Source: an uncultured Bryobacteraceae bacterium
Lineage (GTDB): Bacteria > Acidobacteriota > Terriglobia > Bryobacterales > Bryobacteraceae
Length of the DNA stretch: 33,606 nucleotides
Assembly: GCA_937920635.1 (NCBI GenBank)
Contig: CAKZUE010000088.1
Coordinates: 1 to 33,606, forward strand
Direction: 5' to 3'
Below, piece by piece: positions 16,519 through 24,264 of the stretch. The position numbers and the translations under genes were made by a program. The notes beneath the pieces were generated by a model, which was not told where the DNA came from, ran no database searches, and worked only from the letters and a program-made list of their open reading frames with translations. How positions within the stretch are numbered: position 1 is the first letter of the stretch; each line of letters opens with the position of its first letter.

Positions 16519-16576
16519 TTCCCCCAGCCCTGCTCGCCGTTGCCCGGTCCCGCGCCGCCGGCGCCAACTGGGGGAA
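16519..16576. other. palindromic structure in the gene-poor tRNA upstream region
   Basis: A perfect 9-bp inverted repeat, TTCCCCCAG (16519-16527) and CTGGGGGAA (16568-16576), encloses a GC-rich 40-base interior. It lies in the 223-bp gap between the metallopeptidase-like gene and the tRNA. It has no U-tract, so a terminator role is possible but unproven. No ORF here is convincing. Confidence 0.4.
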
Positions 16577-16622
16577 GCCGCCCCATCAACGCCCTTCGCA
16601 TGCCGGGATGTTACACTGGAAA

Positions 16623-16638
16623 AGGCGCGAGAGCGCCT
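16623..16638 (+). other. GNRA-loop hairpin just 5' of the tRNA
   Basis: AGGCGC, loop GAGA, GCGCCT: a perfect 6-bp stem with a GNRA tetraloop ending 13 bases before the tRNA 5' end. It would be part of a precursor-tRNA leader. Confidence 0.4.
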
Positions 16639-16651
16639 CTTGCCAACGGAT

Positions 16652-16729
16652 CGGGCCGTGGCGCAGCCTGGCTAGCGCGCTTGCTTGGGGTGCAAGAGGT
16701 CCCGGGTTCAAATCCCGGCGGCCCGACCA
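16652..16729 (+). tRNA. tRNA-Pro (anticodon GGG)
   Basis: A complete cloverleaf can be folded by eye. The acceptor stem CGGGCCG (16652-16658) pairs perfectly with CGGCCCG (16719-16725); the discriminator is A and CCA is encoded (16727-16729). The anticodon arm CTTGC-TTGGGGT-GCAAG gives anticodon GGG, reading CCC and CCU. The T arm CCGGG-TTCAAAT-CCCGG is canonical. C1-G72 with A73 is usual for bacterial tRNA-Pro. The low-GC nuclease-methyltransferase gene lies directly downstream, so this tRNA is a plausible integration site. Confidence 0.96.
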
Positions 16730-16985
16730 AAGGTTTCAAAGAGTTACATCCTTCCTCCTCTCCCCAGCTCTTCAAACTGGGTTCAAACTAAGTCCAACGG
16801 TCCGCCTGGTAGCCGTGGCACCGATGGGGTGCTTCGTCTTGTTGTTCTCTGTTTCGCGAGGCGGAGAGAATTCTGTTTTTCCCTACATATACGACCGGCG
16901 GATGCGTCCCAAGGCTCTCTGTTGCGGTCGATTGCGGTCGGGAAACGTGACATTCCGGTGTGCCGCCAAGATAAGATTGACCTGA

Positions 16986-18341
16986 ATGAGAATTGTCTCG
17001 ATTAACCTCAATCAACGGCTTAGCAACGAGCACGCACGGTCTCGTTTCGAGAGTTGGCTTCAGCTGATGAAGCCAGATCTGCTTATTGTCCAGGAACCTT
17101 GGCATCCCAACTGCGTCTCAATGCCCTCCCTGGCCGGATACCGCCTGGTCGAGTGCACGGTGCTGCTGGCGGCTTGGATTCAATCAAACGGTCCGGAGCC
17201 GCGTGCCGAAAACGGAAGCGAGAGGTGGCAAATCTTCCATTTTCCGGGCCTGGTAGTCCACCACGTCTACCTGTCACCTCACTCGTCGAAGGAGCGTCGT
17301 GAGCAGCTGACCAGTTTGAGACTCTTGATCGACCGGGGATGCCACAACGTGGTTTTAGGTGACTTCAATCTGGCGCCCAGACCGCAAGATGGCCTCTTCG
17401 GTGACAGACCAAGCAGCTTCACGGAACGCTCGGAGCGGAGGGCGTTCAATGAACTTCTGACCTCTGCTTGCCTGCTGGACGCGACTGCGGACGCCAGCGA
17501 GCCAGAGTTCACCTTCGAGCGCTGGCAGAACGGCAAGCCAATCCGGTTTCGGTGTGACCTTGCACTGCTCTCCGCCCGCTTGGGAGGCACAGCACGGGTT
17601 ATCTACGACCACTCAGTTCGGTCTGTCGGCGGTTTTACGGATCATAGCGCTCTCATCGTTGACCTCGATGCCCTGAAGCCCGGCGACGCGGAAACGCCTG
17701 CTGGGGCTTCGGCGGCCGACCAGGCAGCTGAATGGCAGAGGCCTTGCAGGACAATTCCAGACAACAATGCTGCGCGCGCGGCCAATGCGCACAAGACCGC
17801 CATCCGGCGATCTACCCCTTCACAGATTGCCCGATGCCTCAAGTCGCAGGGAATTTTCGCGGCACTGAACGTGAAGTCAATTCTCGATTTTGGATGTGGG
17901 TACGGCTTCGATGTACAGTATTACCGGTCGCTTGCACTCGAGGCAGACGGCTACGACGCTGAGCCTAAATTCGGGTGGCCGTTGCCAGCGCGCACGGATT
18001 ACGACCTTGTCACAATCGTATTCGTAGTGAACGTGCTGCCAACGCGTGAAGAGAGGCTGGCAGCGGTTCGAGCCGCGGCAGGTTTCGCTCGCCCGGGTGG
18101 TTATGTATTGGTGGCGGCCAGGTCGGTAGCAGCAGTCACCGCAGAAGCCAGGCGTGGCAGGTGGCGCAAGTTCAATGACGGCTGGATCTCATCAGCTTCC
18201 AAGGGCACCTTCCAGCGGGGCATTCCGCGGGAGGAGCTGGGATGGCTGCTCGGCGCAGCTGACCTTGAACTTGCAGATGTCAGTCTACGTCTGACCTCCG
18301 ATGTGTCGTGGCTTGTGGGCAGGAAACGGGGCGATCGATGA
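16986..18341 (+). CDS. EEP nuclease - phosphorothioation-type methyltransferase fusion
   Basis: A 451-aa two-domain protein. Residues 1-228 are an endonuclease/exonuclease/phosphatase domain with the catalytic set intact: Asn7 (RIVSINLN), Glu37 (LIVQEPW), Asp126 and Asn128 (VLGDFNL), Asp191 (RFRCDLALL) and the closing Asp219-His220 (TDHSAL). A polar linker (about 229-265) leads to a methyltransferase domain (266-448): HKTAIRRS, motif I LDFGCGYGFDV (300-310), DGYDAEP, a VVNVLP strand, ARPGGYVLVAAR and a GTFQRGIPREEL element (407-418). The HKTAIRR start and the GTFQ...EEL element recall the DNA phosphorothioation-associated putative methyltransferase family. Base composition is lower than in neighbours (58 of 120 bases G+C over 16981-17100). 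No dnd gene is nearby. The function of the fusion is unknown. Confidence 0.78.
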   Translation: MRIVSINLNQRLSNEHARSRFESWLQLMKPDLLIVQEPWHPNCVSMPSLAGYRLVECTVLLAAWIQSNGPEPRAENGSERWQIFHFPGLVVHHVYLSPHSSKERREQLTSLRLLIDRGCHNVVLGDFNLAPRPQDGLFGDRPSSFTERSERRAFNELLTSACLLDATADASEPEFTFERWQNGKPIRFRCDLALLSARLGGTARVIYDHSVRSVGGFTDHSALIVDLDALKPGDAETPAGASAADQAAEWQRPCRTIPDNNAARAANAHKTAIRRSTPSQIARCLKSQGIFAALNVKSILDFGCGYGFDVQYYRSLALEADGYDAEPKFGWPLPARTDYDLVTIVFVVNVLPTREERLAAVRAAAGFARPGGYVLVAARSVAAVTAEARRGRWRKFNDGWISSASKGTFQRGIPREELGWLLGAADLELADVSLRLTSDVSWLVGRKRGDR

Positions 18342-18880
18342 GACTTGATTCAGCCTTGGCCTGCTCGCCGCTGTCGAGCATGCGTGGGAAGCTTGTCAGT
18401 GACAGGTTTGTTTCGCGAGACGCAAAAAATCCCTAACAGATGCTTTCCATGCGCCCCATGAATACCGCGCCGAAGGTTGCCGAATCAAACATTGTAGAAT
18501 CGTGATGTTTTTTTCTTGAGCCTCACACCGTGCCGCGTTGGAGAATAAGTCGAACGCCTTCGCAACGTCTTCCCAGAGGCGCACGGGCCTGTCGAATCTA
18601 CTGCATCCCCTCCAATTCCAAGCGGTTGGTCGGCTCGTTGTCGCGGCCTTCGGCCGCTCCGCTTGCCGCACCGAACACGGGCACGGTCGCGACCCCGAAA
18701 TAGTGACAGGAACACAATTGCCCTTTTTCTGCGCCAGGAGAAACTGGCTCCTGCTTTTCGCTTCGGCCACCACACAGGCTGCGGCCGAAACTTCTCCGGC
18801 GGCATGGATCGGAAATAGCCTCGTGCAGCCAGCTTTCCATGCATGCTCCGGTTCCATAGGCCCGTGCGATACTCGTTGCC
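18342..18880. other. gene-poor stretch after the fusion gene
   Basis: No convincing gene in 539 bp. Short frames exist on both strands but lack family resemblance and ribosome sites. It holds A/T-rich patches (around 18424 and 18506), a REP-like repeat copy (18643-18670) and a small inverted repeat TTCGGCC (18762-18768) / GGCCGAA (18783-18789). It probably combines the distal end of acquired DNA with the upstream region of the BNR-4 gene. No copy of the tRNA 3' end was seen that would mark an att site. Confidence 0.5.
18643..18670 (-). repeat. REP-like GC-rich repeat, copy 1
   Basis: Read on the minus strand this 28-mer matches the 28-mer at 26954-26981 at about 24 positions, sharing the core AGCGGCCGAAGG. 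It contains the internal palindrome GCGGCCTTCGGCCGC. Both copies lie in gene-poor DNA. Confidence 0.5.
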
Positions 18881-20275
18881 ATGGGACGGAAGACCTGGCT
18901 CATGCTGAGCCTGCTGGTTTGCGCCCGCGGCGGGGTTCTCCCCAAGGACGACGGCTACCGCGGCATCTGGTACTTCAACCAGCCCACCCAGGACGAGTTC
19001 AGATACAAATACAGCGGCGGCTTTGCGACCTATCCGCAGCAGCATGCGCCCATCGCGATCTACTCGAAGGAGGCGAACAAGACTTTTTTCTGTTACGGCG
19101 GAACCGTGAAGGGCAGGCAGGAACTGCTGCACATGGTCTCCTATTACGACCACGCCACCGGCATGGTCCCGCGCCCCACGATTCTGCTGAACAAACAGAC
19201 CGAGGACGCCCACGACAACCCGACGATTTCCATCGACTCGGCCGGGCACATCTGGATCTTTTCCAGTTCGCACGGCACAGTGCGGCCCTCATTTATTCAC
19301 CGGAGCCGGAAGCCGTACTCGGTGGACGAATTCGAGCTCGTGTCGACGACAAATTTCTCTTACACCCAGCCGTGGTACTTCTCCGGCGAGGGCTTCCTGT
19401 TTCTGCACACCCGTTACAGGGGCACCACCGCGCGGGACACGCGCAGCGGGAGGGCTCTGTTCTTCATGACGAGCCCCGATGGCGTCCGGTGGACGCCGCC
19501 CACGGAAGTGGCATTCATCCACCTGGGCAGTTACCAGATCAGTTGGCCGTGGAAGAACAAACTGGGCACCGCGTTCGACGTCCATCCGCCGCCGCTGGGA
19601 CTGAACGAGCGCACGAACCTCTACTACATGGAAACCGCGGACTTCGGCAGGACGTGGAAAAGCGTGGATGGCCGCAGCATTGAGCTGCCGCTGAAGGACG
19701 AAAAGAACCCGGCGCTGGTGCGGGACTACCGCTCCGAGAAGCTGCTGGTGTATCTCAAAGATCTGAACTACGATGCAGCAGGGCGCCCGGTGATTGTCTA
19801 CCTCACCAGCCGCGGTTACGAGCCGGGGCCGAAGAGCGGTCCCCGCACTCTGATGGCAGCCCGCTGGACAGGCAGGCAGTGGCAGTTCTCGAAGCTGGGC
19901 GAAACAGACCACAACTACGACCACGGCTCCCTGTACATCGAGCCGGGGCGGTGGCGTTTCATCGGTCCGACGGGGGCGGGCCCGCAGCCGCACGGAACGG
20001 GAGGCGAGGTGGAGGAGTGGACGAGCGCCGATGAAGGCGCGACGTGGAAAAGGACGCGGGCGCTGACCTCAGGCAGCCGGTTCAATCACACTTACGTGCG
20101 CCGGCCGCTGAACGCGCACCCGGACTTCTACGCTTTCTGGGCGGACGGAGATGCGCTGGCCGAGTCCGAATCGCGGATTTACTTCGCCAACTCCAGGGGT
20201 GAGGTGTTCCGGCTTCCGGCCGTCATGAGAGCGGACTACGAACGGCCCGAGAGGGTGCGGGCAGGGAAGAAATAG
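18881..20275 (+). CDS. secreted BNR-4 repeat beta-propeller protein
   Basis: A 464-aa protein with a short signal peptide (MGRKTWLMLSLLVCARG). The start of the mature part, DDGYRGIWYFNQPTQDE followed by YKYSGGFATYPQQHAP, and the NKTFFCYGGT strand are typical of BNR-4 repeat proteins. Blade motifs recur: DNPTISIDSAGHIWIF, SPDGVRWTPP, DFGRTWKS and DEGATWKR (Asp-box-like). Family members are extracellular propellers linked to polysaccharide recognition or lysis; catalytic activity cannot be assigned here. No clear ribosome site precedes the ATG. The gene converges on the small gene ending at 20375. Confidence 0.85.
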   Translation: MGRKTWLMLSLLVCARGGVLPKDDGYRGIWYFNQPTQDEFRYKYSGGFATYPQQHAPIAIYSKEANKTFFCYGGTVKGRQELLHMVSYYDHATGMVPRPTILLNKQTEDAHDNPTISIDSAGHIWIFSSSHGTVRPSFIHRSRKPYSVDEFELVSTTNFSYTQPWYFSGEGFLFLHTRYRGTTARDTRSGRALFFMTSPDGVRWTPPTEVAFIHLGSYQISWPWKNKLGTAFDVHPPPLGLNERTNLYYMETADFGRTWKSVDGRSIELPLKDEKNPALVRDYRSEKLLVYLKDLNYDAAGRPVIVYLTSRGYEPGPKSGPRTLMAARWTGRQWQFSKLGETDHNYDHGSLYIEPGRWRFIGPTGAGPQPHGTGGEVEEWTSADEGATWKRTRALTSGSRFNHTYVRRPLNAHPDFYAFWADGDALAESESRIYFANSRGEVFRLPAVMRADYERPERVRAGKK

Positions 20276-20374
20276 GCTTTGCCGCGCTGTCTCCAGCACA
20301 AACCGTGATCATCGCCGGAATGACATGCGACGCAGCGTGCCGGAGCGGGCCGTGAAATTCGTCTTGAAGAGGGG

Positions 20375-20596
20375 CTACGGCTGGAACAGTTGGAACTCGA
20401 ACTGCCGGGGATCCAGGCCGCGGCCTTCCAGTTGCGCGATGCAGGCCGGGACGTCGCGGCCGACAGCTTCGATCCGCTTCAGCGGCAGCGTCTGCGGCGT
20501 GTAGACTTCATACGCCACCCACCAGCCTGCCAGTTGGCTGCGCTCTTCCAGGGTCAATCTCTCCGGGGCGCGCCCGATCACTTTCGCCATATCCAT
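20375..20596 (-). CDS. hypothetical 73-aa protein
   Basis: No family recognised. It is a small soluble protein starting MDMAKVIGRAPERLTLEER, with an AGWWVAYEVYTPQTLPLKR middle and an FEFQLFQP end. It begins 12 bp after the stop of the 367-aa envelope gene on the same strand, so it is the fourth gene of the sigma/anti-sigma operon. ATGs at 20596 and 20590 are both possible; the longer frame up to 20749 lies inside the preceding gene. Confidence 0.65.
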   Translation of the reverse strand: MDMAKVIGRAPERLTLEERSQLAGWWVAYEVYTPQTLPLKRIEAVGRDVPACIAQLEGRGLDPRQFEFQLFQP

Positions 20597-20607
20597 CGCT
20601 CCAAATC

Positions 20608-21711
20608 TTAACGCATCGGGCGGAGCTGTTGGATCACCGCCTCGAGCCCCCGCTTGCGGTAGAGCTCGGCAAGCCTCATCATCTCGCCGGAAACCGGCAG
20701 CGCCGCGCGCAGTTCCGGCTGCGTCCAGGCGGCTGCGCCCGGCACCCATACGCCGCCATCTTCAAACTCGACCAGGGTGGGAAAGACGGTGAGAGCATCG
20801 ACGGGGCGGGCGAACCGCACCCGGGCTCCGGCCCGCATGGTGGCGCGTTGTCCGGGGGGCAGATGAATCTCCGAGGGCAGCGTGCCCGCGGGCAGCCAGC
20901 GGCCGGTGCTGTCCGGCGCCAGCCAGCCGAGTTCGACAAAACGCACCGCGCGCCGGCTGCGGTTCGAGATGTCCACGCGGGGCTCGCGAACCTCCGCCCC
21001 GGCTACCTGCGCATCCCCCCGGAGGACCTCGACCGGCGCATCGGGAATGCGCAACGCCGCCAGTTCGACCTGGCGGCCCGGCTCGATCGCCGTCGCCGGC
21101 GCGGCGCCGCGCGCCACCTGCACGGGCATCATCGCGCCAGCCGAAGACCGGGCCAGCGTCTCCAGGAGCCGGGCGCGCAGAGCCTCCGCGCCGCCGCTGT
21201 CCAGCAGGCGGGCCAGCATCTGCCGGTCCCGCTGGGCTTCCAGCTCCCAGGCCAGCATGGTGCGCCGGGCGTTCATCCGGTTCGGGCCGAAAAACGTCAG
21301 GTCGTCGAACAGCACGCCGTCCAGCGCGACCTCGGCGAGCACGGCCGGCTGCGGCGCCAGCGGACGCATGAGCCGCATGTCAATTCTGACGGAGAATTCC
21401 TCCCGCGGCCCCACGTCCAGGCCCGGGCGGGTCACCGCGCCGCGGCCGCCCGGCGCCAGTTCCTGGGCTACTACCTGAAGCGAGACAGCCCGGATGCGCC
21501 GCGGCGAACTGTTCCGCAACGTCAAAGTGGCGTGCAGATCCACGAGCACCGCTCCGCCGCGCGGCGTCGCGGCGGAGTTGCCCCAATCGGCGCTGATGAG
21601 CTCGGCCGGGCCGCCTTCCGGCAGCACCACGCGGAACGGCGCAGGCTGCGCCCAAGCCAGGGCAGCCGCCATCCACAAAACCATGGCCAGACTGTTACTG
21701 CGACGCCACAT
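20608..21711 (-). CDS. exported hypothetical protein of an ECF sigma operon
   Basis: A 367-aa protein with a signal peptide (MWRRSNSLAMVLWMAAALAWAQP). The mature part is beta-rich with repeated patterns of the type LTLRNSSPRRIRAVSLQVVAQE and VDISNRSRRAVRFVELGWL, which look like two immunoglobulin-like domains separated by a helical stretch (MLAWELEAQRDRQMLARLL). No family named. Its start overlaps the anti-sigma gene end by 17 bp, so it is likely a periplasmic partner or target of that regulatory pair. Confidence 0.75.
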   Translation of the reverse strand: MWRRSNSLAMVLWMAAALAWAQPAPFRVVLPEGGPAELISADWGNSAATPRGGAVLVDLHATLTLRNSSPRRIRAVSLQVVAQELAPGGRGAVTRPGLDVGPREEFSVRIDMRLMRPLAPQPAVLAEVALDGVLFDDLTFFGPNRMNARRTMLAWELEAQRDRQMLARLLDSGGAEALRARLLETLARSSAGAMMPVQVARGAAPATAIEPGRQVELAALRIPDAPVEVLRGDAQVAGAEVREPRVDISNRSRRAVRFVELGWLAPDSTGRWLPAGTLPSEIHLPPGQRATMRAGARVRFARPVDALTVFPTLVEFEDGGVWVPGAAAWTQPELRAALPVSGEMMRLAELYRKRGLEAVIQQLRPMR

Positions 21712-22273
21712 CGTAAATCGTCACCTGGCCTGTTTCTTCGTCCATGAACGGCGCCCGGACGCTGCCGTCCCAACTGACGGCCGCAGTCACAGGTGTCTGT
21801 CCGGCGCCGAGCACCGCTGAATTCTGCTGCCCCCATCGCACCGAGAGGCCCTCCTCGGACGAATGCAATGCGATCTCGGCGCCCGCGCCTGTGGCAGGCG
21901 TTCTCTGCCCGGGCCGGTGCAGGGTCCAGCTCACCACGGCCACCACGGCCAGAGCCGCCGTCACAATGGCCAGCGTGCGCCAACCTGCCTGGAGGGATTC
22001 TTCGATCCGGCGTCCCTGCCGGACGAGTTCGCCGGCGGCCAGGCCAAGGCGGATGTTGGCGCGCATTTCGGCTTCCAGCGAGGCCCAATCGAGGCTCGCC
22101 ATTTCGCCGCCCGCTTCGCGCAGCGCCGTCAGCGCATCACGGAAGGCTTCCACCGCGGAGCGGCAGCGCGCGCACCGCCGCAGATGCCACGCCACCCGCA
22201 GGCGCGGCCACAGCGGAAGATCGCCGCCTGCGTAGAGCGCCAGGTCCGGTTCCTGAGGGTGGGTGTTCCTCAT
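21695..22273 (-). CDS. membrane anti-sigma factor with N-terminal zinc finger
   Basis: A 192-aa protein. The anti-sigma zinc-binding motif His-x3-Cys-x2-Cys is visible as His30, Cys34 and Cys37 (WHLRRCARC). A single membrane helix lies at about residues 99-117 (TLAIVTAALAVVAVVSW), followed by a periplasmic beta-rich tail. It should hold the co-encoded sigma factor inactive at the membrane until an envelope signal. The ATG overlaps the sigma stop as ATGA (22270-22273). An upstream in-frame start at 22348 would lie inside the sigma gene. Confidence 0.85.
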   Translation of the reverse strand: MRNTHPQEPDLALYAGGDLPLWPRLRVAWHLRRCARCRSAVEAFRDALTALREAGGEMASLDWASLEAEMRANIRLGLAAGELVRQGRRIEESLQAGWRTLAIVTAALAVVAVVSWTLHRPGQRTPATGAGAEIALHSSEEGLSVRWGQQNSAVLGAGQTPVTAAVSWDGSVRAPFMDEETGQVTIYDVASQ

Positions 22274-22818
22274 TGACGCTTCTCCCAAAACCGGCGGAAC
22301 TTCACCCGCGCGTTGGCGATGTGCGACCGGACGGTTGCCTTGCCGCAATTCAACCGCCGGGCCACTTCATCGGCGGGCAGGTCTTCGAGGTCGCGCAGCA
22401 CCAGCGCGGCCCGTTCCCTGGGCGTCAGCCGGCTCAAGCCTTCCTCGAGAATCGACGCCCGTTCGGCGCGCAGCAGGCGGTTTTCCGGGCTTTCTTCCTC
22501 CCGCGACGGCAATGGCCCGGCGAACTCCTCAAGGCCGGATTCAGCCCGGCGGTTGCGGCGGCGCAGGTGGTCGAGCGCCGTATTGGTGGCGATGCGCGAC
22601 AGCCACTGGGCCGCTTTCCCGCTGTTGCGGAGCTGCTCCTGGCGCTGCAAGGCCTTGATGAAGGCCTCCTGCGTCAGGTCCTGCGCATCGGCCGCGTTGC
22701 CCACCAGCCGGTAGATCAGCAGATAAATCCGCTTCAGGTGCGCCTGGACGAACTCTTCCTGCTCGGCCTGCCAGAGCTGGCCGGCCTCGTCCGCGCGCGG
22801 CATGCCCGGTTCAGACAT
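22270..22818 (-). CDS. ECF-type RNA polymerase sigma factor
   Basis: A 182-aa sigma-70 family protein with region 2 (IYRLVGNAADAQDLTQEAFIKAL, then WLSRIATNTALDHLRRR) and region 4 (LTPRERAALVLRDLEDLPADEVARRLNCGKATVRSHI). It directs transcription of its own regulon, usually including its own operon. The ATG at 22818 has GGGAG 9 bases upstream; ATG 22884 is an alternative giving 204 aa. It heads a four-gene operon (sigma, anti-sigma, exported protein, 73-aa protein) with overlapping junctions. Confidence 0.92.
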   Translation of the reverse strand: MSEPGMPRADEAGQLWQAEQEEFVQAHLKRIYLLIYRLVGNAADAQDLTQEAFIKALQRQEQLRNSGKAAQWLSRIATNTALDHLRRRNRRAESGLEEFAGPLPSREEESPENRLLRAERASILEEGLSRLTPRERAALVLRDLEDLPADEVARRLNCGKATVRSHIANARVKFRRFWEKRQ

Positions 22819-22959
22819 GGCGGCTTGCTCCCGCGCCTGCTGAGAGGCGCGCGCCAGCCCACGCACTGTTTGCCGGCAATCCATTCCTGCTCTTTATGAC
22901 GCTGTCCGGCCGGCTAGCGTGCATAGTCATCCATCGGCTGTATGCTCAAATTGTAAGAG

Positions 22960-23019
22960 AGTGGCGGGCCGGAAGGAACCGGTCTGCCGGTTCGCGGCCG
23001 CCATGAAGCGGCCGCCACT
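22960..23019 (+). promoter_or_regulatory. structured 5' leader of the aminotransferase mRNA
   Basis: The arms AGTGGCGG (22960-22967) and CCGCCACT (23012-23019) can pair and extend past a one-base bulge. Inside lies a hairpin AACCGG-TCTG... closing with CCGGTT (22978-22983 with 22987-22992). GCGGCCGCC occurs twice (22994-23002, 23008-23016), so two exclusive pairings are possible. No known riboswitch consensus was recognised. Confidence 0.5.
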
Positions 23020-23043
23020 TTCCACGACGAAAGGAAAACAACC

Positions 23044-24243
23044 ATGCAGTTGACTTCGGCCATGGGCCGGATCGGAACGGAGACCGCCTTCGAAGTCCTC
23101 GTCCGCGCCCGGCAGTTGGAAGCCCAGGGCAGGGACATCATCCATCTTGAAATCGGCGAGCCGGACTTTGCGACGCCCGTCCATATTCGCGAAGCCGCCA
23201 AGACTGCGCTCGACGAGGGCTGGACCCACTACGGACCCACGCAAGGCTTGCCTGAACTGCGCGAAGCCATCGCCAGTTCTATCTCTCGCACTCGCGGCAT
23301 CAGCGTGGATGCCGACAGAGTGTGCGTCGTTCCCGGCGGCAAGCCGATCATCTTCTTCTCCATGCTGGCGCTGCTCGAGCCAGGCGACGAGGTCATCTAC
23401 CCCAATCCGTCCTTTCCCATCTACGAATCGATGATCCAATACTGTGGCGCCACGCCGGTACCGGTGCCGCTCCTGGAAGAGCGCGGATTCGCTTTCGACC
23501 TCGATTTCTTCCGCTCCCGGCTCTCCGACCGGACCAAGATGATCATCCTGAATTCGCCGGCGAATCCCACGGGTGGCGTCTTGAGCCGACAGGATCTCAG
23601 CACGATTGCCGGTTGGGTGCGCGACCGCGACGTGGTTGTCCTGTCGGATGAGATCTACAGCCGGATCTGCTACGAATCGGAACCCGCCTCCATCGCTGCC
23701 GAACCCGGAATGCTCGATAAGACCATCATTCTCGACGGGTTTTCCAAGACCTATGCGATGACTGGCTGGCGCATCGGCTACGGCGTTCTGCCGCCGTTTC
23801 TCGTGGATGCCGTCAACAAGCTGATGGTTAACTCCAATTCCTGCACTGCTTCGTTCACGCAGCGCGCCGCCATCGCCGCCTTGTCGGGGGATCAGACGCC
23901 AGTTGAGGAAATGGTTGCGGAATTCCGTCGGCGAAGGGATGTATTTGTAGAAAACCTCAACACGTTACCAGGCGTTCGGTGTGCGCTGCCGGAGGGAGCG
24001 TTCTACGCTTTCGCGAACATCAAGCAGACCGGATGGCGTTCCCGGTCTCTCGCCGACGCTCTCCTGAATGAAGCTGGCGTGGCTTGCCTGAGCGGCACGG
24101 CGTTTGGGCAGTATGGAGAGGGCTACCTTCGTTTCAGTTATGCGAATTCGCTGGACAACCTGATGGAAGCCGCCCGGAGAATACGCCTGTTCCTGGAGCG
24201 GAATACGAAAAGAGACGAAGAAAAGCGAACTGTAACGGGTTAA
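23044..24243 (+). CDS. class I/II PLP-dependent aminotransferase (AspC-like)
   Basis: A 399-aa fold-type I aminotransferase. The PLP lysine is Lys235 in LDGFSKTYAMTGWR; Asn171-type SPANPTGG, Asp202 and Tyr205 (SDEIYSR) bind the cofactor; Arg243 and a C-terminal Arg (YLRFSYA) bind the carboxylates. The HLEIGEPDFATP start is typical of the aspartate/aromatic aminotransferase Ib group. Amino-acid specificity is not readable. AAGGAAAA lies before the ATG. A structured leader precedes it, and the LuxR-type gene begins 21 bp after its stop, suggesting an operon. Confidence 0.93.
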   Translation: MQLTSAMGRIGTETAFEVLVRARQLEAQGRDIIHLEIGEPDFATPVHIREAAKTALDEGWTHYGPTQGLPELREAIASSISRTRGISVDADRVCVVPGGKPIIFFSMLALLEPGDEVIYPNPSFPIYESMIQYCGATPVPVPLLEERGFAFDLDFFRSRLSDRTKMIILNSPANPTGGVLSRQDLSTIAGWVRDRDVVVLSDEIYSRICYESEPASIAAEPGMLDKTIILDGFSKTYAMTGWRIGYGVLPPFLVDAVNKLMVNSNSCTASFTQRAAIAALSGDQTPVEEMVAEFRRRRDVFVENLNTLPGVRCALPEGAFYAFANIKQTGWRSRSLADALLNEAGVACLSGTAFGQYGEGYLRFSYANSLDNLMEAARRIRLFLERNTKRDEEKRTVTG

Positions 24244-24264
24244 ATATTCCCCTCAGACGAGGGT

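Noticed and set aside
16704-16787. GGGTTCAAA in the tRNA T arm repeated at 16779-16787 as a possible att site
   Set aside because: Only 9 bases match, the copies are 75 bp apart and do not bracket the fusion gene.
22960-23019. Known riboswitch class
   Set aside because: I compared the leader with SAM, SAH and glycine types from memory and found no consensus; only an unclassified structure can be claimed.
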